From contig NZ_RQRS01000007.1 of the NCBI RefSeq assembly GCF_004335085.1, positions 62,001 through 126,000 of the forward strand: a stretch of DNA of 64,000 bases. The letters are read 5' to 3'. The notes beneath the pieces were generated by a model. That model saw only the letters and a list, made by a program, of their open reading frames with translations. It was not told the DNA's origin and ran no database searches. Origin of the DNA: Pedobacter nototheniae (GTDB taxonomy: Bacteria > Bacteroidota > Bacteroidia > Sphingobacteriales > Sphingobacteriaceae). The position numbers and the translations under genes were made by a program. Shown here piece after piece: positions 1 through 8,468 of the stretch (positions are counted from its first letter, which is position 1; every line of letters begins with the position of its first letter).

Positions 1-2
1 AA

Positions 3-56
3 ATTGAAGGCAATAAGAAATCCGATATAAAAATTCAAATGCGTTATCAGTTTTAA
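3..56 (+). CDS. C-terminal tail of an upstream gene, probably an outer-membrane beta-barrel protein (partial)
   Basis: An open frame enters from the left edge and stops at 54-56, encoding 17 residues that end in MRYQF. A terminal phenylalanine preceded by alternating polar and hydrophobic residues is typical of the last strand of outer-membrane beta-barrels, where it is the BAM recognition signal. The stop lies 3 bases before the ComEC start codon. Too little is visible to name the family, and a chance open frame is possible. Confidence 0.4.
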   Translation: MEGNKKSDIKIQMRYQF

Positions 57-59
57 GTT

Positions 60-2147
60 ATGTTTAAAGCTGAATATATTTTTGTAAGAATTTTATTTCC
101 ATTTCTATTAGGTATTGCTTTGTTCTATTTTATTCCATCTATAGAATTATTAAATACACTTGAAATTCTCGGTATGTTATTTTTTAGCATTCTACTAATT
201 AACAACCTCGCATATAAAAAATTAAATCTCTATAAACTTAAAGGCATTACTGGGCTTTTCTTCTTTGTTTTTTTCTTCATTTTCGGAGGAGCAATTTGCT
301 TATTAAATAATAAAAGCATAAGAAAAAACTATTTTGCGATTAGAGAATATAAATCTTTAAAGGTTCGGGTAGATGATGAGCCTAATTTAACTAATGATAT
401 TTTACGTTTTAAAGCTGTTGTTTTATCTGGTTACCAAAACCGTGAACAAATAAAGCTTACAGGAGAATTGGTTGTTGCTTTAAAGTTAGATAGCCTTAAT
501 CCTATTAAATTGAAATATGGCGATGAATTTATAGTTGCAACAAAATATGTAGAAGTTGAGCCATCTTATAACCCTGGAGAATTTAATTACAAAGCATGGC
601 TGGCAGCTCAAAATATTTATCATCAAACCTTCGTAAACCAAAACCAGTTAATTAAAACAGGTAAAAACTCAGGAAATACGATCATTAAAATTGCACTAGA
701 TTTAAGAGAAAAGCAAATATCAAAGTATAGGAAATTAATTAAAAACGATGAAGCATTTGCAGTTGCTTCAACATTGATTTTGGGTTACAGAGCCGATTTA
801 AGTAAAGAAACTTTAGCCGCATATTCCAAAACAGGAACAATCCATGCACTATCTGTTTCTGGCGCTCATGTTGCTATTATTTATATTGTGTTGGAATTTC
901 TGCTGGGATATTTGGATCGAAAGAAAACGCTGAAAAGCATTAAATTTATTTTAATCTGTACGCTAATTTGGGCTTATGCGCTGATTACTGGTTTATCACC
1001 ATCAGTTGTTCGTTCAGCTATTATGATTACAATTTTCATAACGGCAAAAACGTATTCAAGAGATAAAAACAGCTATAATATTTTAGCCTTTGCTGCATTT
1101 TGCCAACTAATTTATAATCCATTCTTAGTTTGGGATGTAGGCTTTCAGCTTTCCTATTTAGCAGTTTTTGGATTAATATATCTCCAACCAAAAATTTATG
1201 GTTTATTTTTTATTAAAAATAAATGGGTAGATAAATTATGGAATTTCACCGCTTTGTCTTTGTCGGCACAACTGGTTACTTTTCCTTTAAGTATTTATTA
1301 TTTCCACCAATTTCCTGTTTATTTTCTCCTTGGAAATTTATTTATTACGCTTCCACTCGTTTTAATGATGTATTTAGGCATCTTAATATTAATACCGGGT
1401 TTCAGCTTTCTTGCTATCATATTTGAATGGCTTATAAATTTTACCAATCAAACGCTAAAATGGATTTCGGGTTTGCCACTTTCAACGTTTTCATCTATCT
1501 GGTTAACTTTACCTGAATTTATTTTGCTCAGTTTGGTTCTTGCTTTATTCATTTATGGCATTTTTCATTTCAATAAAAAGATACTTTTTTCTGCATTTAT
1601 GTTTTTTATAGCTTATCAAATTCTCGTTGTTTTTGATGATGTAAAAGCACTAAATCAGCGGCAAATAATTTTCTTTAGCTTACGCAAAAACTACGCAGTA
1701 GCATTTATTGAAGGTAGAAATGCCATTTTATTAACCGATTTAAGCAAAAAAGATAAAAACTATCAATTTTTTGTAGATCCAGCATTGCAACAATTGCAAA
1801 TCGATAAGCTAAATTTCATTAATCTTAAATCCGATACTATTTTCAAAAATTTCATAATAAAGAACCAACAGATTGTTTTTTATAAGTACAAGATTTTGGT
1901 GGTAGATGAAACGTTAAATTATAAATTGATTAATGGTCAATTAAATTTTTCTAGTATTTGGTTACATCAAAATACAAAGTTTAAGTTAGAAAAGTTAAAG
2001 CCATCTATCAAGTTCCAAAATATTTTAGTTGATGCAAGCAATAAAGATTACAAGATTAACATGTTTAAAATTTTTGCAAAAAATAATAAGTTAGACATTC
2101 ATATTTTAAAGAAAAATAAAGCATATTTGGTCGATTTAAGACCCTAA
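60..2147 (+). CDS. comEC: ComEC/Rec2-family DNA uptake channel protein, without the C-terminal metallo-beta-lactamase domain
   Basis: This is a 695-residue polytopic inner-membrane protein of the ComEC/Rec2 family, which moves single-stranded DNA across the inner membrane during natural transformation. Residues 1-90 hold several hydrophobic helices. A soluble DUF4131-type region follows (about 100-200). The Competence domain (about 230-510) carries the family signature HALSVSGAHV near residue 262, then many membrane segments. The last 190 residues contain no HxHxDH metal motif, so the nuclease-like domain of Bacillus-type ComEC is absent; shorter versions like this are common in Bacteroidota. 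The start follows the preceding stop by 3 bases. No other competence gene except cinA is in the window, so transformability is only an inference. Confidence 0.9.
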   Translation: MFKAEYIFVRILFPFLLGIALFYFIPSIELLNTLEILGMLFFSILLINNLAYKKLNLYKLKGITGLFFFVFFFIFGGAICLLNNKSIRKNYFAIREYKSLKVRVDDEPNLTNDILRFKAVVLSGYQNREQIKLTGELVVALKLDSLNPIKLKYGDEFIVATKYVEVEPSYNPGEFNYKAWLAAQNIYHQTFVNQNQLIKTGKNSGNTIIKIALDLREKQISKYRKLIKNDEAFAVASTLILGYRADLSKETLAAYSKTGTIHALSVSGAHVAIIYIVLEFLLGYLDRKKTLKSIKFILICTLIWAYALITGLSPSVVRSAIMITIFITAKTYSRDKNSYNILAFAAFCQLIYNPFLVWDVGFQLSYLAVFGLIYLQPKIYGLFFIKNKWVDKLWNFTALSLSAQLVTFPLSIYYFHQFPVYFLLGNLFITLPLVLMMYLGILILIPGFSFLAIIFEWLINFTNQTLKWISGLPLSTFSSIWLTLPEFILLSLVLALFIYGIFHFNKKILFSAFMFFIAYQILVVFDDVKALNQRQIIFFSLRKNYAVAFIEGRNAILLTDLSKKDKNYQFFVDPALQQLQIDKLNFINLKSDTIFKNFIIKNQQIVFYKYKILVVDETLNYKLINGQLNFSSIWLHQNTKFKLEKLKPSIKFQNILVDASNKDYKINMFKIFAKNNKLDIHILKKNKAYLVDLRP

Positions 2148-2185
2148 AGCGAATTAAATCATTTTAAAACCCTAACCAATACCAT

Positions 2186-2962
2186 ATGGATGATTTAGTT
2201 TTGTATCAGGTTTCAGATCGTATAGCAACGATTACGATTAATAGACCAGAAAAACGTAACGCACTAAACCCTGCGTTAATTTTGGCTTTAACTGAAGCTT
2301 TTATCCGTGCTTCAGAGGACGATTTGGTTAAGGTAATTGTTTTAAAAGCAAATGGAGATGCTTTTAGTGCTGGTGCAGATTTAGAATACTTGCAACAGTT
2401 GCAAAATAATTCATTCGAGGAAAATGTTGCAGATACCAACAACCTTAAAAAGCTTTTCACAACAATCTATTATCTCCCTAAAATTGTGATAGCTCAAGTT
2501 GAAGGCCATGCAATTGCTGGTGGTTGTGGTTTGGCTACAGTTTGCGATATTATTTTTGCAACCCCAGAGAGTAATTTTGGTTATACTGAGGTTAAAATTG
2601 GTTTTGTGCCAGCAATTGTATCTTGTTTTTTAATGCGTAAAGTGAATGAAACTATTGCTAAAGAAATTTTATTAACAGGAAAAACGTTTAAAGCGGAGCA
2701 AGCACTGCATTATAAATTGATAAATTTTGTAACATCTTCAACAGAAATTCATCTTAAAGTACAAGAATTTGCATTAAGTTTGTGTAAAGATAGCTCAGGC
2801 AATTCTTTAATGATTACGAAACAATTAATTACGCAAACCACAAATCCCCTATTTGAAAAAAGTCTCGAAACCGCGGTTCAAATTAATGCCCGTGTTAGAG
2901 AGAGTGATGATTTTAAAAAAGGAGTTGCCGCTTTTTTAAATAAAGAAAAAATTAACTGGTAA
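2186..2962 (+). CDS. Enoyl-CoA hydratase/isomerase (crotonase) family protein
   Basis: This 258-residue protein has the crotonase fold throughout. It opens with the typical ITINRPEKRNALN segment (about 17-29) and has the oxyanion-hole region AFSAGADL (about 59-66), which binds the acyl-CoA thioester. In the second active-site loop the hydratase glutamate (GGxCE in classical crotonase) is glycine here (GGCGLATVCD, about 111-120). The second acidic residue is kept (GYTEVKIGF, about 132-140). This pattern fits an isomerase or another CoA-ester enzyme better than a classical hydratase, so I do not assign a substrate. It follows comEC by 38 bases on the same strand. The etfBA genes at 60.7-62.5 kb could serve the same acyl-CoA oxidation metabolism. 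Confidence 0.88.
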   Translation: MDDLVLYQVSDRIATITINRPEKRNALNPALILALTEAFIRASEDDLVKVIVLKANGDAFSAGADLEYLQQLQNNSFEENVADTNNLKKLFTTIYYLPKIVIAQVEGHAIAGGCGLATVCDIIFATPESNFGYTEVKIGFVPAIVSCFLMRKVNETIAKEILLTGKTFKAEQALHYKLINFVTSSTEIHLKVQEFALSLCKDSSGNSLMITKQLITQTTNPLFEKSLETAVQINARVRESDDFKKGVAAFLNKEKINW

Positions 2963-2988
2963 ATTTAAATAAAACTAAAAATAAAAAC

Positions 2989-3639
2989 ATGTTCAAATCA
3001 ATCAAAACAAGCGTTTTAGCTGTAATTCTAGTAAGCACTGCAGTTATTGCACATGCACAAAAGAAAATTACAGAAGGTACTATTGTATATGGAATACAGT
3101 ATAAAGTTGAGGCTCCTGGAGCACCTGAAGAGCAAAAAGTTAAGTTCAGTGGCGATGTTTCTAAATTAGAAATTGAAGCTGGCCCTGCATCAATTGGTGT
3201 ATTTTTAGATACTAAAAGTCAAACAGGATTAGTTTTAGTTGATGTACCTGTTGCTCAAAAACAAATTGCTGCAAAAATGACTAAAGCAGATTTAGAAGAA
3301 GCAAATGCTGCAAAGCCAAAATTTTCTGATTTCAAAGCAACTGGCGAAAAACAAGCTATTGCAGGTTATAATGCTGAAAAATATACTTTTAAGGATGAAA
3401 AAGGTGGCGCTTATGAATTGTGGGCTACTACAGAGTTAGAAACTCCTTTAAACATTATAACTTCTGAATTTAAAGATGTTAAAGGAACTGTTCTTAAATT
3501 TTCAGGTGAGAAAGCAACAATCACTATGAAATCTATTGCAGCAGATAAAGTTGGTGTACTTTCAGTTACAACTATTCCAGCAGGATATGATGAAGTTACT
3601 TATGCTGAATTAAAAGCAATGCAAGGTGGTGGTGAATAA
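2989..3639 (+). CDS. Secreted protein of unknown function (DUF4412-like)
   Basis: This 216-residue protein has a clear Sec signal peptide (MFKSIKTSVLAVILVSTAVIAHA, cleavage before QKK). The mature part is rich in beta-strand-forming and lysine/glutamate residues. It contains the phrase IAGYNAEKYTFKDEKGGAYELWATTEL (split here as IAGYNAEKYTF and YELWATTEL), which resembles DUF4412 and GLPGLI-type periplasmic proteins of Bacteroidota. It has no lipobox, no membrane anchor and no catalytic motif. It lies 26 bases after the crotonase gene, and a strong hairpin follows it, so it is the last gene of that unit. The function is unknown. Confidence 0.75.
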   Translation: MFKSIKTSVLAVILVSTAVIAHAQKKITEGTIVYGIQYKVEAPGAPEEQKVKFSGDVSKLEIEAGPASIGVFLDTKSQTGLVLVDVPVAQKQIAAKMTKADLEEANAAKPKFSDFKATGEKQAIAGYNAEKYTFKDEKGGAYELWATTELETPLNIITSEFKDVKGTVLKFSGEKATITMKSIAADKVGVLSVTTIPAGYDEVTYAELKAMQGGGE

Positions 3640-3660
3640 TTAACCATTTCAAATATTTTA

Positions 3661-3719
3661 AAGGCTTTTTAACTGCCGGCTTTTTATTTAAATTAGCCAA
3701 AAGTTAAAAAGCTTTTTTT
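3661..3719 (+). terminator. Rho-independent terminator with nested stems
   Basis: The outer arms (AAGGCTTTTTAACT and AGTTAAAAAGCTTT) pair around an inner GGCT/AGCC stem and end in a run of T. It sits directly after the secreted-protein gene and 15 bases before the peptidase start. Confidence 0.7.
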
Positions 3720-3733
3720 ATGACTAAAAATAT

Positions 3734-5902
3734 ATGATAAAAAAACTCCTTCTCAAATTATCAGTTATCTGCATTGCAATATGCCCGTTAATTGAATCCA
3801 AAGCACAGGGTATAAACTGGGCAAAGGATGGTAATTCTTACTACCAAATAGCTGGCGGCGAAATTATTTCGGTAACACTACCAAAAAGTGAGCGCAAAAC
3901 TGTAATCTCCAGAGCTTTATTAACGCCTGCGGGGAAAGATAATTCCATTGCCGTAAAAAGTTTTAAGCTTTCTGATGATGGTACAAAAGCCTTAATTTAT
4001 ACCAATAGCAAAAAAGTTTGGCGTTATGAAACCCGTGGTGATTATTGGCTTGCAGATTTAACTACAAATAAAATTACCCAAATTGGAAAAGATAAGCCTG
4101 CATCTTCTCTAATGTTTGCAAAGCTTTCGCCTGATGGCAGCAAAGTAGCTTACGTGAGCAAGCATAATTTATATGTAGAAAATATTGATGGTTCTGACTC
4201 AAAAGCCTTAACAACCGATGGTACCGACAGAATGATTAACGGTACTTTTGATTGGGTTTATGAAGAAGAATTTGATTGTCGTGATGGTTTTAGATGGAGC
4301 CCTGATGGAAAATCAATTGCTTACTGGCAAATTGACGCAACTAAAATCAAAAATTTCTTGATGATTGATAACACCGATTCTATTTATTCTTTCACTGTTC
4401 CGGTAGAATATCCAAAAGTTGGCGAAAATCCTTCGGCTTGTAAAGTTGGTATAGTTGATATTGCTACAGCTAAAACAAACTGGGTTAATGTACCTGGCGA
4501 TAATGTGCAGCATTATATTCCACGTATGGAATGGATTCCAAACAGCAATGAGATCATTTTACAGCAATTAAATCGTGAGCAAAATCAAAGTAAATTATTT
4601 GTTTGTAATGCGCAAACTGGAAACACCAATGTAGTTTATTCTGAAACGGATAAAGCATGGATAGATGCCAATGAAGATTGGAAATGGTTAAATGATAATA
4701 AGGAATTTACTGTTCTTACAGAAAAAGACGGATGGAAACATCTTTACAGAATTAGTAGAGATGGCAAAAAACAAACTTTGGTAACTAAAGGAAATTATGA
4801 TGTAATTGATATTAAACTTATCGATGAAAAAAATAATCTAGTTTACTTTTTAGCGTCGCCAACAAATGCTACACAAAAATATCTGTATAAAACCAAGTTG
4901 GATGGAAAAGGCAAATTAGAAATGGTTACCCCTTCAATTCTTGCAGGTACACACAACTATGATATTTCTCCTAATGCAGCATTTGCCCGCCACACCTATA
5001 ACAGTTCCGTAATTAGACCTGTAACCGAGTGGATGAACTTTACTACTGGCAATCCTTTTACTATGGACGGTAGCATTACTACACAATTGACAAAGCAAGG
5101 AGTTTCAAAAAACAAAGTTGAATTTTTTAAGGTTACAACCGAGGATGGTGTAGAATTAGATGGTTGGATGAAAAAACCAGATAACTTTAATCCTGATAAA
5201 AAATATCCTGTTGTATTTTATGTTTATGGAGAACCCGCTTCTCCAACAGCTTCTGATACTTATGGAGCAGGTTATAATTTCCTTTACCACGGAGATATGG
5301 CTAAAGATGGTTATATCTATATTTCAATGGATAACCGTGGTGCGCCTGTACCTAAAGGTGCAGCATGGCGCAAAAGCATCTACAAAAATATTGGTACTCT
5401 TAATATCCGCGACCAAGCAATGGCGGCTAAAAAGCTATTAGCAACCAACGCTTTTATGGATAAAGACCGTGTAGCTGTTTGGGGCTGGAGTGGTGGTGGT
5501 TCTTCTACCCTTAATTTAATGTTTCAATATCCCGAAATTTACAAAACAGGAATAGCTATTGCTGCTGTGGGAAACCAGTTAACTTACGATAATATTTATC
5601 AGGAACGTTATATGGGCACTCCTTTTCCTAGTAAAGAGGCTTATGTAAAAGGTTCTCCAATTACTTATGCAAAAAACCTAAAAGGTAATTTATTGTACAT
5701 TCATGGTACTGGTGATGATAATGTACATTATCAAAATGCTGAAATGTTGATTAACGAATTGATTAAAAATAGAAAGGTTTTTCAATTAATGAGTTACCCT
5801 AATCGTACACACAGTATTAATGAAGGCGAAGGAACAAGCGAGCATTTATCATTAACTTATACCAAGTTTTTGAAAGAAAATTGCCCTCCTGGAGCAAAAT
5901 AA
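3734..5902 (+). CDS. Secreted dipeptidyl peptidase IV-type prolyl oligopeptidase (S9 family)
   Basis: This is a 722-residue exopeptidase of the S9B type, expected to remove Xaa-Pro dipeptides from peptides in the periplasm. An N-terminal signal peptide (about 1-25, ending SKAQG) is followed by a DPPIV beta-propeller (about 40-470) that contains the EEEFDCRDGFRWSPDG region. That acidic segment matches the paired glutamates that bind the substrate N terminus. The C-terminal alpha/beta-hydrolase domain has Ser586 in GWSGGG, Asp661 in GTGDDNVH and His693 in NRTHS, a complete catalytic triad. Length and order are normal for the family. It stands alone between two terminators. Confidence 0.93.
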   Translation: MIKKLLLKLSVICIAICPLIESKAQGINWAKDGNSYYQIAGGEIISVTLPKSERKTVISRALLTPAGKDNSIAVKSFKLSDDGTKALIYTNSKKVWRYETRGDYWLADLTTNKITQIGKDKPASSLMFAKLSPDGSKVAYVSKHNLYVENIDGSDSKALTTDGTDRMINGTFDWVYEEEFDCRDGFRWSPDGKSIAYWQIDATKIKNFLMIDNTDSIYSFTVPVEYPKVGENPSACKVGIVDIATAKTNWVNVPGDNVQHYIPRMEWIPNSNEIILQQLNREQNQSKLFVCNAQTGNTNVVYSETDKAWIDANEDWKWLNDNKEFTVLTEKDGWKHLYRISRDGKKQTLVTKGNYDVIDIKLIDEKNNLVYFLASPTNATQKYLYKTKLDGKGKLEMVTPSILAGTHNYDISPNAAFARHTYNSSVIRPVTEWMNFTTGNPFTMDGSITTQLTKQGVSKNKVEFFKVTTEDGVELDGWMKKPDNFNPDKKYPVVFYVYGEPASPTASDTYGAGYNFLYHGDMAKDGYIYISMDNRGAPVPKGAAWRKSIYKNIGTLNIRDQAMAAKKLLATNAFMDKDRVAVWGWSGGGSSTLNLMFQYPEIYKTGIAIAAVGNQLTYDNIYQERYMGTPFPSKEAYVKGSPITYAKNLKGNLLYIHGTGDDNVHYQNAEMLINELIKNRKVFQLMSYPNRTHSINEGEGTSEHLSLTYTKFLKENCPPGAK

Positions 5903-5911
5903 TTGTTAAAT

Positions 5912-5949
5912 AAAAAAGCCCCTGATTCTTATAATCAGGGGCTTTTTTT
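5912..5949. terminator. Bidirectional terminator between convergent genes
   Basis: A perfect 10-bp GC-rich stem (AGCCCCTGATT and its complement) with a 4-5 base loop is flanked by A and T runs. It can therefore end both the peptidase transcript (+) and the DUF3307 transcript (-). Confidence 0.9.
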
Positions 5950-5967
5950 ATTGTCTATTTGCTTTAC

Positions 5968-6672
5968 TTATAATTTTAAAGCTAACATAGAAACTGCTAA
6001 AGCTATTCCAAAGCTCAATAAAGTTCCGATTAGCACATATTCTGTAAGTTTAATATCGTGTGCATCTTTCAAATCACCAAAGCGGAAGATAGATTTCGCT
6101 GCTAATAAAAAACCTACAGCTTCAAAATGATTGGTGTAAATAAAAAGAAAAATTAATAAACGCTCTAAAACACCAATATACTTTCCCGCATCCTGCAGCG
6201 ATTGCTGATCCTCTACCCGGTTTGATGGAATCCATTTATTGATAATTACCCGCATAATAATAGATGTAGGCATGGTTAGGAATAATAAGCAGGAGATAAC
6301 CAACCAAGCTTTAGGATCGTTTAAAAAACTAATATTGATTATACCATAATAAAAAATATTCCAAACAAATAATATTGAGATGAAATGTAAAATCTGATCA
6401 ACAAAAAATAATATCCTTGCATTTTTCTTTTTCTGTAAAAGGAGCTTCAAGGCATCAATAATCAAGTGAAGTACACCTATTGATAGGGCAAGTTTCCATA
6501 CACTAAAACTCCAAAAAACAACAAATATTAAAACAACGTGAATGGCTATATGGAGATATAGTTTGCCTGATTTCAACTTTTTACTTTCCTTTTCCTTTAC
6601 CCAGGAATTTGGTTGTAAAAAAAAGTCACCAATTAAATGTGCAAGAATAATTTTAATTAGAATAATATCCAT
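5968..6672 (-). CDS. DUF3307 family membrane protein
   Basis: This 234-residue integral membrane protein begins with the family signature LAHLIGDFFLQPNSWVKEK (about 10-28). It continues with a histidine-rich helix (LHIAIHVVLIF, about 40-50), HLIIDALKLLLQ (about 69-80) and at least five hydrophobic helices. The biochemical function of DUF3307 is not known. Its start codon overlaps the stop codon of the upstream satD gene by one base (TAATG), so the two are translationally coupled and very probably act together. The transcript ends at the bidirectional hairpin at 5912-5949. Confidence 0.85.
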   Translation of the reverse strand: MDIILIKIILAHLIGDFFLQPNSWVKEKESKKLKSGKLYLHIAIHVVLIFVVFWSFSVWKLALSIGVLHLIIDALKLLLQKKKNARILFFVDQILHFISILFVWNIFYYGIINISFLNDPKAWLVISCLLFLTMPTSIIMRVIINKWIPSNRVEDQQSLQDAGKYIGVLERLLIFLFIYTNHFEAVGFLLAAKSIFRFGDLKDAHDIKLTEYVLIGTLLSFGIALAVSMLALKL

Positions 6673-7283
6673 TATTTAAATTCTGTTTGGTTTAATTTTT
6701 TACGGTATAACTTATCCATTTCTAAAATTTCATTATAATGAGCTCTTTTTAACGCCTCGCTAACGGATGATTGCGTTCTGCCGGAGATAGCAGCCAGTTC
6801 ACTTTGCAAAATATTTTCATTCTCCAACGCATATTTAACCATTTCTGCAGCTACAATGCCCCAACTATCCATTGCAATTAATGAAAGTTTTAGAAGGACA
6901 TTTATTTCTTCATCAAAATCGGTTGAACTAGTTTTTATTGCAAGATTTACTTTAGCTTGTTTTAAGCCATCAAAAGCAAATCCTGAGTAAATAAAGGCAT
7001 CTCCGGTGGCTTCAGTGATCTTTTTGCTTTTACTTTTAATATCCCCTAAACCTATCCCCATCCTTACATCTGCAGGTTTATTAACTCTAATACAGGCTTT
7101 AATATAAGCCGAAGCTTTTATTGCATCTTCTGGTTTAACTTCTACCTGAAAACTATCTCCCCGATAAATTTCCCACTTGCTATTTTTTAAAGAAATCAAT
7201 TTCAAAGCAGATTTAAGGCTAGTTAACCAACTATCTTTTATCTTTCTTGAGCCTACAATATCGCCTGTTATAATGCAAATCAT
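6672..7283 (-). CDS. SatD family protein with C-terminal helix-turn-helix
   Basis: This 203-residue protein starts with MICIITGDIVGSR, the recognisable SatD-family N terminus. The first 140 residues look like a compact alpha/beta domain (WEIYRGDSFQVEV, RMGIGLGDI). Residues about 158-195 (LQSELAAISGRTQSSVSEAL) form a helix-turn-helix of the kind found in MarR-like regulators. The family is named from the Streptococcus mutans sat (secretion and acid tolerance) locus, but its activity is not established. It is the first gene of a two-gene unit with the DUF3307 gene. Its start codon faces three copies of a 20-bp palindrome, which makes self-regulation through the HTH an attractive inference. Confidence 0.82.
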   Translation of the reverse strand: MICIITGDIVGSRKIKDSWLTSLKSALKLISLKNSKWEIYRGDSFQVEVKPEDAIKASAYIKACIRVNKPADVRMGIGLGDIKSKSKKITEATGDAFIYSGFAFDGLKQAKVNLAIKTSSTDFDEEINVLLKLSLIAMDSWGIVAAEMVKYALENENILQSELAAISGRTQSSVSEALKRAHYNEILEMDKLYRKKLNQTEFK

Positions 7284-7320
7284 ACTACCAATATCCTATT
7301 TATTATTCATCTTTCCAAAT

Positions 7321-7396
7321 TATCGGCTAATTAGCCGATATTTATGATTATCGGCTAATTAGCCGATATTTAAGATTATCGGCTAATTACCCGATA
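7321..7396. promoter_or_regulatory. Three direct copies of a 20-bp palindrome, 28-bp period (candidate operator)
   Basis: Copies lie at 7321-7340, 7349-7368 and 7377-7396. Each has the half-site TATCGGCTAA followed by its reverse complement. The first two are perfect and the third has one change (TTAC for TTAG at its centre). The 8-base spacers are similar (TTTATGAT, TTTAAGAT), so the period is exactly 28 bp. The array fills the divergent promoter region between satD (start 7283) and the exonuclease gene (start 7437). It looks like an array of dimer binding sites. The SatD HTH is the nearest candidate binder. Confidence 0.85.
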
Positions 7397-7436
7397 TTAA
7401 CCTAAAACTAAAATGTTAAATGTTTGTTTATACACC

Positions 7437-8465
7437 ATGGCATTAATCACATTTACTAAAAGAGGTATTTATTGTAAACAGGGTAACTTTTATGTAGATC
7501 CCTGGTGGCCTGTAGATTACGCCGTTACTACGCATGGGCATAGCGATCATGTTCGATTTGGCAATAAGCATTACCTCTGTCATACCTTAACAGCGCCTAT
7601 TATAAAACGTAGAATTAGTGAAGATTTAAGTGTAGAAACTTTAGCTTATGGAGAAAAAATTGTTAGAAACGGAGTTAGTATTTCTTTTTACCCTGCCGGT
7701 CATATAATTGGATCGGCGCAAGTCAAATTAGAATATAAAGGAGAAATATGTGTAATCTCTGGTGATTATAAAATAGAAGATGATGGGATAACTACACCTT
7801 TTGAACCAGTAAAATGCCATTCATTTGTATCTGAAAGCACTTTTGGATTACCTGTTTACAAATGGCAAAAGCAGGAAATTATTTTTGATGGAATCAGAAG
7901 CTGGGTTAATGATAATATCCACCAACAAAAAACCAGTGTATTAATTGCGTATAGTTTAGGTAAAGCACAGCGATTAATTAAAAATTTAAGTGGCAACGTT
8001 CCAATTTATGTACATAATAGCATTGCAAACTTAAATGAAGTAATCATCAATGCAGGGGTAAATCTACCTCAAACCATTAGAATAACACCTGAAATAACAA
8101 AGGATGATTTGCAAAAAGGAATCGTTATCGTACCACCAGTGATGAGAGACAGTCGATGGATTAAAAATTTAAGCCATCCAGTTACAGGAATTTGCTCGGG
8201 CTGGATGCAGGTTAGAGCGCATCGACGCTGGCAAAGTGCAGATGCAGGTTTTGCATTAAGCGACCATGCAGATTGGCCTGGATTAATGGAAGCTATAACA
8301 GCAACAGGAGCAGAACAGGTGTACGTTACACATGGTTTTACAGCAGCTTTTAGCCGTTTTCTAAACGATAATGGAATAGAAGCATCTGAGGTGACAACAA
8401 AATTTGGACAGGAAGATGATGAAGAAAACAAAGTGGATTTAGCCGAGCAACCAAAAAATAAATAA
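7437..8465 (+). CDS. Ligase-associated DNA exonuclease (metallo-beta-lactamase/beta-CASP fold)
   Basis: This 342-residue protein belongs to the mRNA-3'-end-processing-factor-like exonucleases that accompany a bacterial ATP-dependent ligase. The zinc motif is H33-G-H-S-D-H38 (THGHSDHVRFG), followed by PAGHIIGSAQ and SGDYK, the usual metal-site segments. A late histidine lies in FALSDHADW. I start it at ATG 7437 (MALITFTKRGIYC), where the family normally begins. The upstream in-frame ATG at 7413 would add eight residues of no family character and lie closer to the palindromes. The stop is 3 bases before the ligase start, so the two are one operon. Confidence 0.88.
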   Translation: MALITFTKRGIYCKQGNFYVDPWWPVDYAVTTHGHSDHVRFGNKHYLCHTLTAPIIKRRISEDLSVETLAYGEKIVRNGVSISFYPAGHIIGSAQVKLEYKGEICVISGDYKIEDDGITTPFEPVKCHSFVSESTFGLPVYKWQKQEIIFDGIRSWVNDNIHQQKTSVLIAYSLGKAQRLIKNLSGNVPIYVHNSIANLNEVIINAGVNLPQTIRITPEITKDDLQKGIVIVPPVMRDSRWIKNLSHPVTGICSGWMQVRAHRRWQSADAGFALSDHADWPGLMEAITATGAEQVYVTHGFTAAFSRFLNDNGIEASEVTTKFGQEDDEENKVDLAEQPKNK

Positions 8466-8468
8466 GCT

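Noticed and set aside
5903..6130. 75-codon plus-strand open frame after the DPP-IV gene.
   Set aside because: It reads through the terminator and the end of the DUF3307 gene in antisense. The protein-like signal belongs to the minus strand.
7321..7396. Regular 28-bp repeats could be a mini CRISPR array.
   Set aside because: The repeats are perfect internal palindromes of 20 bp and the 8-base spacers are nearly identical to each other. There are no cas genes. This is an operator-like array.
7413..7436. Longer start of the exonuclease gene at ATG 7413.
   Set aside because: The eight extra residues do not match the family, whose conserved part begins right after ATG 7437.
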